Source of the DNA: Methylophilus aquaticus
GTDB taxonomy: Bacteria > Pseudomonadota > Gammaproteobacteria > Burkholderiales > Methylophilaceae
NCBI RefSeq assembly: GCF_030769565.1
Contig: NZ_JAVCAP010000004.1
Location: forward strand, 110,371-174,370
DNA: 64,000 bases
Reading direction: 5' to 3'
In this document: positions 9,374 through 18,259 of the stretch, piece by piece
Layout of the letters: each line of letters begins with the position of its first letter
How positions within the stretch are numbered: the first letter of the stretch is position 1
Program-made: the position numbers and the translations under genes
The notes under the pieces: model-generated
Database searches by the model: none
What the model was told of the DNA's origin: nothing
What the model saw: only the letters and a program-made list of their open reading frames with translations

Positions 9374-9811
9374 ATGCATCAAGCGATGAAGTTGAGACGG
9401 AAATGTGGGAAGCCATCAGGGTTCACCTTGCTGGAATTGCTGGTGGTGATGGTCATTATCGGCCTGCTGGCAGGCTACGTCGGGCCCAAGTATTTTGCCC
9501 AGATTGGCAAGTCGGAAACCAAAACCGCCAAGGCGCAGATTGAGGCATTGGCACGGGCGCTGGATACCTACCGTCTGGATGTAGGGCGTTATCCGAGTAC
9601 CGAACAGGGCCTGGCCGCCTTAAACCGGCAGCCGGATGGCGAGCCAAAATGGCATGGCCCTTACCTGGCCAAAAATGTACCGGTGGACCCGTGGGGGCGT
9701 GCCTACCTCTACCGTTATCCGGGCGAGCATGGCGATTACGACGTGTGGACGCTGGGCAGTGACGGGGTGGCAGGCGGGCAAGGTGCTGACAGCGACGTCG
9801 GGAGCTGGTAG
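9374..9811 (+). CDS. gspG: GspG-type major pseudopilin
   Basis: This protein has a prepilin cleavage site G|FTLLELLVVMVIIGLLAG with the canonical Glu at +5, a ~20-residue hydrophobic helix, and the GspG globular signatures YPSTEQGLAAL, PVDPWGRAY and DVWTLGSDG. Pseudopilins polymerise into the short piston of type II secretion systems after processing by prepilin peptidase. Several in-frame ATGs exist (9281, 9323, 9359, 9374, 9386). I chose 9374 because GGGA lies about 10 nt upstream and the leader is short. It opens the secretion operon, followed by gspF and gspE in the same direction. Confidence 0.88.
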   Translation: MHQAMKLRRKCGKPSGFTLLELLVVMVIIGLLAGYVGPKYFAQIGKSETKTAKAQIEALARALDTYRLDVGRYPSTEQGLAALNRQPDGEPKWHGPYLAKNVPVDPWGRAYLYRYPGEHGDYDVWTLGSDGVAGGQGADSDVGSW

Positions 9812-9852
9812 CGCAGTGCGCGATGACTGCTTGAAATGGGAGCACACAGGTC

Positions 9853-11049
9853 ATGAAGTTTGAATTGAAAGTCATGCAGGGCAGCCAGGTGAGCGCCATG
9901 ACGCTGGACGCGGCGGATGCACAGGCAGCCAGAATGCTGGCTCAGGCGCGTGGCTATGGCGTGTTGCGGGTGATCCCTGCGCGCAATGCCGCTGGCAAAA
10001 AAATGCAGTGGCCATGGGCTACCCAGCAGTTCAACGTCAGCCTGTTTAGCCAGGAACTGCTGGCGCTGCTGGAATCCGGCCTGAGTTTGATTGAAGCGAT
10101 TGAAGGTCTCGCCGAGAAAGAACAGCATGACCATGCGCAAGCGGTGCTCAGCCAGTTGCGTGCATCTCTCTACGAAGGCCTGCCCCTGTCGCAGGCCCTG
10201 GCGCAGCAGCCAGAAGTGTTCACGCCACTCTATATCGCCCTGATCCGGGCCAGCGAGCGCACTGGGGATATGGTGCAGGCCTTGCATCGCCACGTCAGCT
10301 ATCAGGCACAAGTCGATACCATCCGCAAAAAGATCATTTCTGCCTCGATTTATCCGCTGCTGCTGATTGCCGTCGGTGGCTTGGTGGTGCTGTTTCTGCT
10401 GGGCTATGTGGTGCCGCGCTTCAGTACCATTTACGAAAGCGGTGGGCAGAACCTGCCGTGGGCCAGCCGCCTGCTGCTGCAATGGGGGCAGCTGTTGCAC
10501 GGCCACGGCGATCTCGTGCTGCTGGCCACGGTCAGCCTGCTTACCCTTGGGGCCTTTATTGGCTCGCGGCCCCTGTTCAGGGCCTGGCTGATGCGAAAGA
10601 TATGGCGGATCCCCAGTCTGGGCGAGGCTTTACGTATTTATCAGCTGGCGCGTTTTTACCGCACGCTGGGCATGTTGTTGCAGGGAGGAATTCCCTTGCT
10701 GACTGCGTTGGGAATGGTGCAGTCTCTCTTGCCGCAGGAGATGCAACTGGCGTTGCAGCGTGTGATTGGCGAGGTGCGTGAAGGCAAAGCCTTGTCCGGC
10801 ACCATGGATAGCCATGGGTTGACCACCTCGATTGCCAGCCGCATGTTACGTGTGGGCGAGCGCAGTGGCCGCCTTGACGAAATGCTGGTGCGCATCGGGG
10901 TATTTTACGACGAAGACACCGCACGTCGTGTGGAGTGGCTGAGCAAATTGCTCGAACCGGCACTGATGGTATTGATCGGCCTGATTGTCGGGCTGGTGGT
11001 GGTGTTGATGTATATGCCGATTTTTGAACTGGCTGGCGCCATTGAGTAA
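9853..11049 (+). CDS. gspF: GspF/PilC-family inner membrane platform protein
   Basis: This 398-residue protein has the usual GspF layout: an N-terminal cytoplasmic region, a first T2SSF domain at ~65-190 with motifs such as LLALLESGLSLIEAIEGLA, a transmembrane helix (LLLIAVGGLVVLFLLGYVVP, ~170-190), a second hydrophobic segment near ~220-240, a second T2SSF domain and a terminal helix (ALMVLIGLIVGLVVVLMYMP). It anchors the assembly ATPase. It lies between the pseudopilin and the gspE-type ATPase. The ATG at 9853 has no strong ribosome site directly before it, which may reflect coupling to upstream translation. Confidence 0.9.
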   Translation: MKFELKVMQGSQVSAMTLDAADAQAARMLAQARGYGVLRVIPARNAAGKKMQWPWATQQFNVSLFSQELLALLESGLSLIEAIEGLAEKEQHDHAQAVLSQLRASLYEGLPLSQALAQQPEVFTPLYIALIRASERTGDMVQALHRHVSYQAQVDTIRKKIISASIYPLLLIAVGGLVVLFLLGYVVPRFSTIYESGGQNLPWASRLLLQWGQLLHGHGDLVLLATVSLLTLGAFIGSRPLFRAWLMRKIWRIPSLGEALRIYQLARFYRTLGMLLQGGIPLLTALGMVQSLLPQEMQLALQRVIGEVREGKALSGTMDSHGLTTSIASRMLRVGERSGRLDEMLVRIGVFYDEDTARRVEWLSKLLEPALMVLIGLIVGLVVVLMYMPIFELAGAIE

Positions 11050-11124
11050 TGGCGACCCAAAATATGAAGTGCGATTGAGTGATTGCAGCCCTAACCATGA
11101 ACAGCGCATGAGGAAAGCCATCGA

Positions 11125-12819
11125 ATGAACATGCAAGACTTGCCGATGCCTGCCGACATCCCTATCCAGGCAGCGCAGCTCGCCCATGCCAGGCAACTGG
11201 CGCAGCAAAGCGGGCGGCCACTGGTCGAGGTGCTCGAAGCCGAGAGCGGATTGCCCCCGGACGACTTTGTGCGCGCCCTCGGACAACTGATGCATTATCC
11301 GGTGCTGACGGCGCTGGCCTTGCATGCACTGCAACCCCGCTTTGACCAGTTGGGCTTTACCGAGGCCAGCCATTGGCAGGCGGTGTTACTGGCCAGCGAG
11401 GGGCCCACGCCGTGGCTGGTGATGGCTGATCCGTTTGACGAGGTGTTGCCACATCGGCTGCAGACCATGGTGTCGACCCCCGTTCGCTGGTGCCTGGCGC
11501 ACCGCAATGATATTGCAGCATATTTGCAGTATCACGAAAACCAGATGCGTGCCATGGACCAGATGCAGCCCGAGACAGCGCATGCGGGGGACGAACCCAG
11601 CCCGGTGGAGGCGCTATCGCTCAAATCCATCAGCGAAGACAGCAGCCCGGTGGTGCGCTTTGTACGTTCAACCCTGTATGACGCACTCAAGGCCGGGGCC
11701 AGTGATATTCACCTCGAGACCACGTTGCATGGCTTGCACGTGAAATACCGCATTGACGGCGTACTCAACGAGGTGGGCGGGCTGAATGGGGTGGCGCAGG
11801 CCGAGCAGGCCATTTCAAGAATCAAGGTGATGTCCGAGCTGGATATTGCCGAGCGCCGCATTCCACAAGACGGACGCTGCAAAGTGCATGCGCTGGGGCG
11901 CGAGATCGACTTGCGCGTCTCCATCATGCCCAGCGTGATCGGTGAGGACGCCGTATTGCGGGTGCTCGACCGCAAGGCGCTCAGCGAGGCCCAGGGTATC
12001 AGCCTCGAAGTACTCGGTTTTGCACCCGAGATGCTGGCGCGTATCCGTACCCAGGCCGAATCCCCTTACGGCATGTTGCTGGTGACCGGCCCGACCGGTA
12101 GCGGCAAGACCACCACCTTGTACGGCATTATTTCTGAAATCAATACCGGCCAGGACAAGATCATTACCATTGAAGATCCGGTGGAGTACCAGCTGCCCGG
12201 CGTATTGCAGATTCCGGTCAACGAGAAGAAAGGCCTGACCTTTGCCCGCGGTCTGCGCTCCATCCTGCGGCATGATCCTGACAAAATCATGGTAGGTGAA
12301 ATCCGTGATGGGGAAACTGCGCAAATTGCCGTGCAGTCGGCGCTGACCGGCCATCTGGTGCTGACCACCGTGCATGCCAACAACGTGTTTGATGTGATCA
12401 GCCGCTTTACCAATATGGGCGTCGATGCCTACAGCTTTGTCTCGGCGGTCAATGCCATTCTGGCCCAGCGCCTGATCCGCGTGATTTGCCCGTTCTGCAA
12501 GGTGGATGATAGGCCAGACGCTGCCTTGCTGACCAAGTCTGGATTGCAGGCGGCGGATATCCGTCGTTATCAGTTTAAAAAAGGCCAGGGCTGCGGCCAG
12601 TGCCATGGCACTGGTTACAAAGGGCGCAAGGGCATTGCCGAACTGTTGCAGTTCGACGACCGCTTGCGCGAGCTGATTGTGGCCAAAGCCCCCATCAGCC
12701 AGGTCAAGGCGCTGGCCGCCGAATCCGGTACCCGCAGTATGCGAGAGGCGGGTCTCAAGCTGGTAGAAACCGGCGAAACTACCTTGCAGGAGATTAACCG
12801 TGTTACATCATTATCCTGA
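11125..12819 (+). CDS. gspE: GspE/PilB-family assembly ATPase
   Basis: This 564-residue secretion ATPase has an N-terminal T2SSE_N-like domain (~15-150), then an ATPase core with Walker A GPTGSGKTTT at ~322, the Asp box ITIEDPVEYQ, the Walker B-like segment KIMVGEIRDGETA at ~386 and the His box LTTVHANN. A tetracysteine zinc motif is present (CPFC at ~455, CGQC near ~490), as in GspE and PilB. It powers pseudopilus assembly. Its last 20 nt overlap the next gene, which uses a GTG start at 12800. Confidence 0.93.
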   Translation: MNMQDLPMPADIPIQAAQLAHARQLAQQSGRPLVEVLEAESGLPPDDFVRALGQLMHYPVLTALALHALQPRFDQLGFTEASHWQAVLLASEGPTPWLVMADPFDEVLPHRLQTMVSTPVRWCLAHRNDIAAYLQYHENQMRAMDQMQPETAHAGDEPSPVEALSLKSISEDSSPVVRFVRSTLYDALKAGASDIHLETTLHGLHVKYRIDGVLNEVGGLNGVAQAEQAISRIKVMSELDIAERRIPQDGRCKVHALGREIDLRVSIMPSVIGEDAVLRVLDRKALSEAQGISLEVLGFAPEMLARIRTQAESPYGMLLVTGPTGSGKTTTLYGIISEINTGQDKIITIEDPVEYQLPGVLQIPVNEKKGLTFARGLRSILRHDPDKIMVGEIRDGETAQIAVQSALTGHLVLTTVHANNVFDVISRFTNMGVDAYSFVSAVNAILAQRLIRVICPFCKVDDRPDAALLTKSGLQAADIRRYQFKKGQGCGQCHGTGYKGRKGIAELLQFDDRLRELIVAKAPISQVKALAAESGTRSMREAGLKLVETGETTLQEINRVTSLS

Positions 12820-13732
12820 CCCCGGCATCGACAGTACCCCGTCGGACAGCCGTTACTGGTGGCGTGCATGGACGCAGCCGGAGTTGCGGGTGGTCGTCTG
12901 TGCCAATGGCATAGAGGTGTTTTTATCAAGCCGTGACTGGCGTCAGGGCTGGCAGCCAGTATTGCTGGCGCGACAGCCTATCCCGTGCACTGCACAGCAG
13001 ACAGGCTTTTGGCCGGAAGAGGTCGTGTGGACCACGCTGGCGCAGATACTTGCCCACTTGCCAGTGTTTATGCAATCGCAGACACGGCGGTCAGGTCTGC
13101 ATGTGGTGGTGATCGTGTCCAATCAGTTCGTGCGCTGGCTGGTGGCCCCTTGGCAGGGCGATGTATTGCGTAAATCAGAGCGCGAGGCTTATTGTTTGCA
13201 CCTGATGCAGCAACATTTTGGCGAGTCCATGCAAGATTGGCAAATTAGCAGCCAGCCAGCACGCTATGGTGAGCATGCACTGCTGAACGCGTTACCGCCT
13301 GGGCTGGTTGCCCGTTTACAGGCGCTATTTGCCGAACATGGCCTGTCGCTAGGCGCCATTTATCCGGCTTGGATGTTGTCTGCCAACCAAGCCTTGCATG
13401 GTATTCGTCAGCAACGTTTGCCAGAGTCAGGCTGGGTCATTTGTCGTGAAAGCAATGGCTTGACTATCGCTTGCCTGCAACAGGGGCAATGGCTGTCAAT
13501 CAACACGCTGCCGCTGGCCAGTGAGCCGCAATGGCCATCAGTGGTGCAGCATAGTTTGCTAAGGGCACAGGTGCTGTATCCCGAGCGCCAGTTGGTGAAT
13601 GTGTTGGTGGCAGAGGCTGATGCACCAGAGGTACATGAAGTACTGGGCGAAGCCTTTCATGTGATTGGCTTGTCCACCCATACCCGGTCTGGTACAGAAG
13701 TGCGGATGCCATTGCGGAAGAGGGCTGCCTGA
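12800..13732 (+). CDS. GspL/PilM-like assembly protein of the type II-like operon
   Basis: This 310-residue protein is encoded between the GspE ATPase and a PilN-like membrane protein, the place normally held by GspL or PilM. It lacks an obvious transmembrane helix, which fits the cytoplasmic actin-like fold of PilM or the cytoplasmic part of GspL. Visible features such as VVVIVSNQFVRWLVAPWQ and HVLGEAF-type segments are only weakly diagnostic. The GTG start at 12800 overlaps the gspE end by 20 nt, and its stop overlaps the next start (TGATG at 13730). The functional assignment rests mainly on gene order. Confidence 0.6.
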   Translation: MLHHYPDPGIDSTPSDSRYWWRAWTQPELRVVVCANGIEVFLSSRDWRQGWQPVLLARQPIPCTAQQTGFWPEEVVWTTLAQILAHLPVFMQSQTRRSGLHVVVIVSNQFVRWLVAPWQGDVLRKSEREAYCLHLMQQHFGESMQDWQISSQPARYGEHALLNALPPGLVARLQALFAEHGLSLGAIYPAWMLSANQALHGIRQQRLPESGWVICRESNGLTIACLQQGQWLSINTLPLASEPQWPSVVQHSLLRAQVLYPERQLVNVLVAEADAPEVHEVLGEAFHVIGLSTHTRSGTEVRMPLRKRAA

Positions 13733-14256
13733 TGCGCCGGGTCGTTTTTAACCATGTTGCAGGCAACATGCCCGCCATGCGGTTAGCATTAATGGGTGCA
13801 GTATCGCTCTTGCTTTGCTTGTTGTTGACTGCATTTTACTGGCAATTGTTACACGATCATGCGCGACTGCAACAGCAAATGACCGCGAGGCAGCAGGCCC
13901 TGCAACCAGCCAAAACGACTGCCCTATCCACCAGGGATGCGCCCTTGCTGGCGGCAGAGCACACCGCCATTGCACAGGCGCAGTCACGCATCCATACGCC
14001 CTGGTTGCCCTTGTTTAACAGTCTGGAGTCGGTACAACCAGCCAAGGTGTACTGGGTGCTGCTGGCCCCGGATGTCAAACGACAACATATACGCATGACT
14101 GTGCTGGCCGAAAAACGCGCCATTGGCTGGCAATTTCTGGAGCGCCTGAAGCAGCAGGCCGTACTGCGTGATGTCAAACTCAATTCAAATGAAACAGCCG
14201 AGGTGGCTGGGCTGCGCCTGTCAGCGTTTGATCTGGAGGCGACATGGGTGTTTTAG
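13732..14256 (+). CDS. PilN-like bitopic inner membrane protein
   Basis: This 174-residue protein has a short N-terminus, one transmembrane helix at ~20-42 (MGAVSLLLCLLLTAFYWQL), a Gln/Ala-rich coiled segment and a small C-terminal domain. This is the layout of PilN or the membrane-proximal part of GspL. The start overlaps the upstream stop, and the next gene begins 13 nt before this one ends. PilN pairs with PilO to connect the cytoplasmic PilM ring to the periplasm; the same role is inferred here from order and topology only. Confidence 0.6.
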   Translation: MRRVVFNHVAGNMPAMRLALMGAVSLLLCLLLTAFYWQLLHDHARLQQQMTARQQALQPAKTTALSTRDAPLLAAEHTAIAQAQSRIHTPWLPLFNSLESVQPAKVYWVLLAPDVKRQHIRMTVLAEKRAIGWQFLERLKQQAVLRDVKLNSNETAEVAGLRLSAFDLEATWVF

Positions 14257-14828
14257 CATGGCCCGCGTTTGTTACCCGTTTGGGGTTCTCCCATTGGCAC
14301 AAACGGCTGGCATTCACCGCCATGCAGAGTTCGATCGTTGTCAGATGGCTATGGGGCGTACTGGCTGTGCTGGGATTGCTGCTTGTGTTGATCAGCGCGG
14401 CGTGGCACACACGGCTGCAGTTGCAAGAAAGTCTGTCGCGCCCGCTGGTGGCCGTGTCTGGCAAGCCACGGTTAACCCCGCCATTGGCGGCAGATGCCGC
14501 CATGCAGACCCTCAGGCAGTGGCCACCGCATAGCGAAGCTGAGCGTATCAGTGCCGAAATCCTGGCCCAGGCAGATGCCATGGGCATGATTTTTGAGCGC
14601 GCTGAATTCCAGTCCGTGCCGGGTCAGAGCGATGTATTGCAGGAGTTACGCATCAAGCTGCCACTGAAAGGCGATTACCTTCAGATCCGGCAGTTTCTGG
14701 CGCATGTGCTGCATACGTATCCCAGCCTGGCGCTGGCGCAATGCAAGTTGCAACGCAGCGATATTATGCAGCCTGAACTTGAAGCACTCATCGAGTTCAG
14801 CCTGTATACCCGCAAAGGAGGGGTATGA
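14244..14828 (+). CDS. PilO/GspM-like bitopic inner membrane protein
   Basis: A 194-residue protein with one transmembrane segment at ~28-50 (VVRWLWGVLAVLGLLLVLIS) followed by a periplasmic domain resembling the ferredoxin-like fold of PilO/GspM, with a segment of the type LRIKLPLKGDYLQIRQFLAH. The ATG at 14244 overlaps the previous gene by 13 nt; a later ATG at 14322 would shorten the N-terminus to begin just before the helix. Position after a PilN-like gene supports a PilN/PilO-type pair. Confidence 0.6.
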   Translation: MGVLAWPAFVTRLGFSHWHKRLAFTAMQSSIVVRWLWGVLAVLGLLLVLISAAWHTRLQLQESLSRPLVAVSGKPRLTPPLAADAAMQTLRQWPPHSEAERISAEILAQADAMGMIFERAEFQSVPGQSDVLQELRIKLPLKGDYLQIRQFLAHVLHTYPSLALAQCKLQRSDIMQPELEALIEFSLYTRKGGV

Positions 14829-15334
14829 GCATGCGGCGCCGGGGGATTTGGCTGGCCCTGTTGTTGACGTTGGGTGCGTGCTGGTGGGTAGAACAATCCG
14901 AGACCACCGCTGATCTTGCGCCAAGACAAGTGACAGTGCCTGCCAGACGATCTGCACAGGCACTGAAACTGCCAGTGACTCCCGTTCAGTTGCATGCGCG
15001 GCCCCGCATGCAACCCATACAAATCGCTGGTGCCACACTGGATGAAGAGGCCGCGCCGCGTGCCAATTTGTTTGCAGCCATGCCAGCAGGCGGCAGCGAT
15101 GTGCCGCCTGTGGAGCCGCCGGCCCCCGTCAATCCCTATACCTACGCCGGGCGCCTGTATGAGGGCAACCGCTGGGCTGTCTTTTTAACCGATGGGCAGC
15201 AGCAGTATGTCTGCCATCTGGGCGACCACTTTGCCGATGGCTGGCAGGTGGCCAGGCTGGATAGCCAGGTGCTGGTGCTCAAGCATGCAAGTGAGCAATT
15301 TGAAATTAAGCTGGATAACGGGGGGGTGTTTTGA
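14825..15334 (+). CDS. PilP/GspC-like periplasmic protein of the type II-like operon
   Basis: A 169-residue protein with an N-terminal hydrophobic anchor or signal (RGIWLALLLTLGACWWVEQ), a Pro/Ala/Arg-rich linker and a small C-terminal beta-rich domain (NPYTYAGRLYEGNRWAVFL ... VLVLKHASEQFEIKL) like the HR domain of GspC or PilP, which contacts the secretin. Coupled to its neighbours by ATGA overlap at 14825 and by overlap with the secretin start at 15331. Lipidation at the Cys within LGAC is possible. Similar genes in related bacteria are, from memory, given names of little functional meaning; role inferred from position. Confidence 0.6.
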   Translation: MSMRRRGIWLALLLTLGACWWVEQSETTADLAPRQVTVPARRSAQALKLPVTPVQLHARPRMQPIQIAGATLDEEAAPRANLFAAMPAGGSDVPPVEPPAPVNPYTYAGRLYEGNRWAVFLTDGQQQYVCHLGDHFADGWQVARLDSQVLVLKHASEQFEIKLDNGGVF

Positions 15335-17346
15335 AAAAAAGAATGATGGGTCAACGCTTTATTGTGCGCCGTGCCAAGCACTGGGCACAGGCCTCTGCCT
15401 GGCTAGGCGCATTGCTGATCGCCGGTTGCGCCAGTCTGCAGACCGGGGATGTGCCCAGCGCTGCCATGATCCAGGTCAGGGATTATGCTGCCAAAGGGCA
15501 GGAGGACGCCGCCATCGCGCTGTTGCAACCGCTACTCAATGCGGAGCCAAACAATCCGCAGTATAAAAACTGGCTGGCTTTTTTGCAGGATAAAAAACTG
15601 CAAAAACAATTGCAGCAAGCAGATACGCTGGCGGCGGCCAGGCAGTACGAGGCGGCCAGCGATGCCTACACACTTATCCTGGCGAGCGCGCCCGCCAATC
15701 GGGCGGCCAGTGATGGTTTGCAAAGAGTGCAACTCGCACGCCTGCATGACGGGCAAATGCAGCAGGTCAAAACCGCGATTGAACAGCGTGACATGGTTGG
15801 CGCCGAATTTATGCTGCGTGGTATTTTATCCGAGCAGCCGACGCATGCAGAAGCGAGGGCCTTGTTCGAGCAACTCGAACAGCAAAAAAATGAACGGCTG
15901 GGCGCGGTGCGTCCGGTGCAGTCTTCACTGCAGAAAAAGGTCACGCTGGAGTTCAGAAACACGCCAATTAAACATGCCTTCGAATACCTGGGCAAAGCGG
16001 CTGATTTGAATTTTTCGTTTGATCAGGAGCTCAATGAAGGCACGCGCGTCAATGTGTTGCTGCGCGATACGCCGGTCGAGCAGGCACTGGAGGTGATATT
16101 GACCAGTCACCAGCTGGGCAAAAAAGTGCTCAACAGTAATACCTTGCAGATTTATCCGCTGGCACGCGCCGGTTTTTATGAAGAGCTGTTTGTCCGCAGC
16201 TTTTACCTGAACCACATGGATGCCAAGCGCGCGCTCAATCTGATGAAAATGGTGTTGCGCGCCAGCGATGTGTATATCGACGAAAAGCTGAATACCCTGG
16301 TCATCCGCGACACCATGGACCGCATTAAAGTCGCCGAAAAACTGATTGCCTCGCAGGACCTCAATGAGCCGGAAGTGATGCTGGAAGTGGAGGTGATGGA
16401 AATCAACCGGCGCAATCTGGAACAACTGGGTATCCAGTATCCCAGCCAGATCGGCATTGGCGTACAAGGCAACGCGGCAGGCACTACCGCTGGCACGCAA
16501 CCGCAGGCGGGCCAGCTCAGCCTGACCGAGTTGCGCAATTTTAATGGCAGCCTGGGCGTGTTTACCGTGAACGATCCGGCGATTGTGCTGAATATGCTGC
16601 ATCAGGATACCGACACCAATTTGCTGGCCAGCCCCAAAATCCGCGTGAAAAACCGTGACCGTGCCAAAATCCATGTCGGCGATAAAATACCCGTGCTGAC
16701 CAGCGTGGCCAATGCGCAGGGCTTTGTCTCGCAAAACGTCAATTATATTGAAGTGGGCATCAAGCTCGATGTCGAACCGGTGATCCAGATGCAGGATCAG
16801 GTCAGTATCAAGGTTGGCATGGAGGTGAGCAATATTACCGATCAGGTGCGGACCGACAGCGGCGTGCTGGCGTATACCATTGGCAGCCGCAACGCCATCA
16901 CCACCTTGCAGTTGCGCAATAATGAAACACAGATTCTGGCCGGGCTGTTCCGTGACGATGAGCAGAAAACACGGCGGCGGGTGCCTGGCTTGGGTAACCT
17001 GCCCATCATTGGCAAGCTGTTCAGCAATGACAGCAACGACAAACGCAAAAACGAGATCGTGCTGCTGATTACGCCGCGTATCATCCACAACATCACGCCT
17101 GCCAACGCCATCTACAGCCTGATTCCCTCCGGCGTGGCCGGGGCGGCGAATCCCGCTGGCGCGGCGGTGCGTGCGGCGGCGCCGATCAGCGAGCCGGTGA
17201 ATACGCCGCAATCTACCCAAAGCGGCAATGTGCGTAACGATAGCGGCTTTGGCGCGCAGATCATGAACAGCAATGAGATGGGCGCCGGGACCGGGAGTGG
17301 CGTGGGCGGTAATAGTATGGGTGGTAATAGTATGGTGCAACCCTAG
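15331..17346 (+). CDS. gspD: GspD-type lipoprotein secretin with N-terminal TPR-like region
   Basis: This 671-residue outer-membrane secretin has a lipobox LLIAGC with Cys33. An Ala/Gln-rich helical region at ~45-190 looks like tetratricopeptide repeats. A secretin N-terminal domain begins near ~203 (VTLEFRNTPIKHAFEYLG), followed by a second N-domain with VIRDTMDRIKVAEKLI and the secretin core with LLASPKIRVKNRDRAKIHVG (~428) and VPGLGNLPIIGKLF (~550). The end is rich in Gly, Asn, Ser and Met. The TTG at 15331 overlaps the previous stop; the ATG at 15343 is an alternative. The single N-domain set plus TPR differs from classical GspD. Confidence 0.9.
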   Translation: MKKRMMGQRFIVRRAKHWAQASAWLGALLIAGCASLQTGDVPSAAMIQVRDYAAKGQEDAAIALLQPLLNAEPNNPQYKNWLAFLQDKKLQKQLQQADTLAAARQYEAASDAYTLILASAPANRAASDGLQRVQLARLHDGQMQQVKTAIEQRDMVGAEFMLRGILSEQPTHAEARALFEQLEQQKNERLGAVRPVQSSLQKKVTLEFRNTPIKHAFEYLGKAADLNFSFDQELNEGTRVNVLLRDTPVEQALEVILTSHQLGKKVLNSNTLQIYPLARAGFYEELFVRSFYLNHMDAKRALNLMKMVLRASDVYIDEKLNTLVIRDTMDRIKVAEKLIASQDLNEPEVMLEVEVMEINRRNLEQLGIQYPSQIGIGVQGNAAGTTAGTQPQAGQLSLTELRNFNGSLGVFTVNDPAIVLNMLHQDTDTNLLASPKIRVKNRDRAKIHVGDKIPVLTSVANAQGFVSQNVNYIEVGIKLDVEPVIQMQDQVSIKVGMEVSNITDQVRTDSGVLAYTIGSRNAITTLQLRNNETQILAGLFRDDEQKTRRRVPGLGNLPIIGKLFSNDSNDKRKNEIVLLITPRIIHNITPANAIYSLIPSGVAGAANPAGAAVRAAAPISEPVNTPQSTQSGNVRNDSGFGAQIMNSNEMGAGTGSGVGGNSMGGNSMVQP

Positions 17347-17379
17347 TATGGTGCACCCCTGATCCCGTTGGCGTACACC

Positions 17380-17880
17380 ATGAATCAGCTTTCGCAACAT
17401 ACACGCGGCTGCCGCAGAAAATCAACAGGCTTCACGCTGGTCGAGTTACTGGTAACTCTGGTCCTGCTGACCTTGCTGGTGACCTCTGCCAGCCCGGTGG
17501 TGCAGCTCAATGCCAAGCGCGAAAAAGAGCGCGAACTCAAGCGCGCCCTGTGGCAAATCCGCGACGCGATCGATGACTATAAAAGTGCGGTGGATCAGGG
17601 GCTGGTGAAAAAATCTGCCGATGACAGCGGCTACCCGCCCAATTTGCAGATTCTGGTGATTGGCGTGGCCAACAGCCAGGACCCTGCCAAGAAAAAAATC
17701 CGTTTTTTGCGCCGCATGCCGCGCGACCCCTTTGCCTCGGACCCGACCCTCAGCAATGCGCAAACCTGGCGTATTCATGGCTATGATGGCGCGGTGGATG
17801 ACATGGCAAAAGATGTGTTTGATGTCAGCTCGCGCGCTACCGGTACCGGCATTAACCAGCAACCTTACAGCGAGTGGTGA
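17380..17880 (+). CDS. Type II-like pseudopilin
   Basis: A 166-residue pseudopilin with cleavage site STG|FTLVELLVTLVLLTLLV and Glu at +5. The soluble part has the motif MPRDPFASDPT, like the PxDPW-type region of GspG-related proteins, but no calcium-site signature as clear as in the gene at 9374. The ATG at 17380 is preferred over an in-frame TTG at 17368. It starts 33 nt after the secretin and is followed within 2 nt by another pseudopilin gene. Confidence 0.8.
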   Translation: MNQLSQHTRGCRRKSTGFTLVELLVTLVLLTLLVTSASPVVQLNAKREKERELKRALWQIRDAIDDYKSAVDQGLVKKSADDSGYPPNLQILVIGVANSQDPAKKKIRFLRRMPRDPFASDPTLSNAQTWRIHGYDGAVDDMAKDVFDVSSRATGTGINQQPYSEW

Positions 17881-17881
17881 G

Positions 17882-18259
17882 ATGCGTTTGAAACGTGGAT
17901 TTACACTGATCGAAATGCTGGTCGTGCTGGCCATTCTGGCCTTGTTGATGACCATCGTCACGCCCAAATTCATGCACATGCTGCAACGTGCCAAAGAAAC
18001 CACCTTGCGCCACGATTTGCTGGCCATGCGCGATGCCATCGACAAGTTTTACAGTGACCGCAACAGCTATCCGGAAACCCTGGATGAACTGGTACAGCGG
18101 CAATACCTGAAAGCCATTCCGCCAGACCCGATCACCGACCGTGCCGATACCTGGGTGATTACCCTGCCGCCGGATATTGAAGAAAAAGGCAGCGTGTATG
18201 ATGTGCATAGCGGCTCCAACATGATTGCCGAGGATGGCACGCCTTATGCGCTCTGGTAG
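17882..18259 (+). CDS. Type II-like pseudopilin, GspG-related
   Basis: A 125-residue pseudopilin with a very short leader and cleavage site KRG|FTLIEMLVVLAILALLM, with Glu at +5. The globular part has KFYSDRNSYPETLDELV and IPPDPITDRADTWV, as in short PulG-like proteins. The ATG at 17882 follows the upstream stop (TGA at 17878) by one nucleotide; the frame is open further upstream but that part only overlaps the preceding gene. The next pseudopilin-like gene begins before this one ends. Confidence 0.8.
   Translation: MRLKRGFTLIEMLVVLAILALLMTIVTPKFMHMLQRAKETTLRHDLLAMRDAIDKFYSDRNSYPETLDELVQRQYLKAIPPDPITDRADTWVITLPPDIEEKGSVYDVHSGSNMIAEDGTPYALW

Noticed and set aside
11815..12606. Minus-strand open frame of 263 codons
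   Set aside because: Antisense to gspE, with composition typical of a shadow frame.
15925..17400. Long open frame (491 codons) on the minus strand
   Set aside because: It lies wholly antisense to the secretin gene, is His/Gln/Arg-rich with no recognisable domain and no ribosome site; an artefact of codon bias on the opposite strand.
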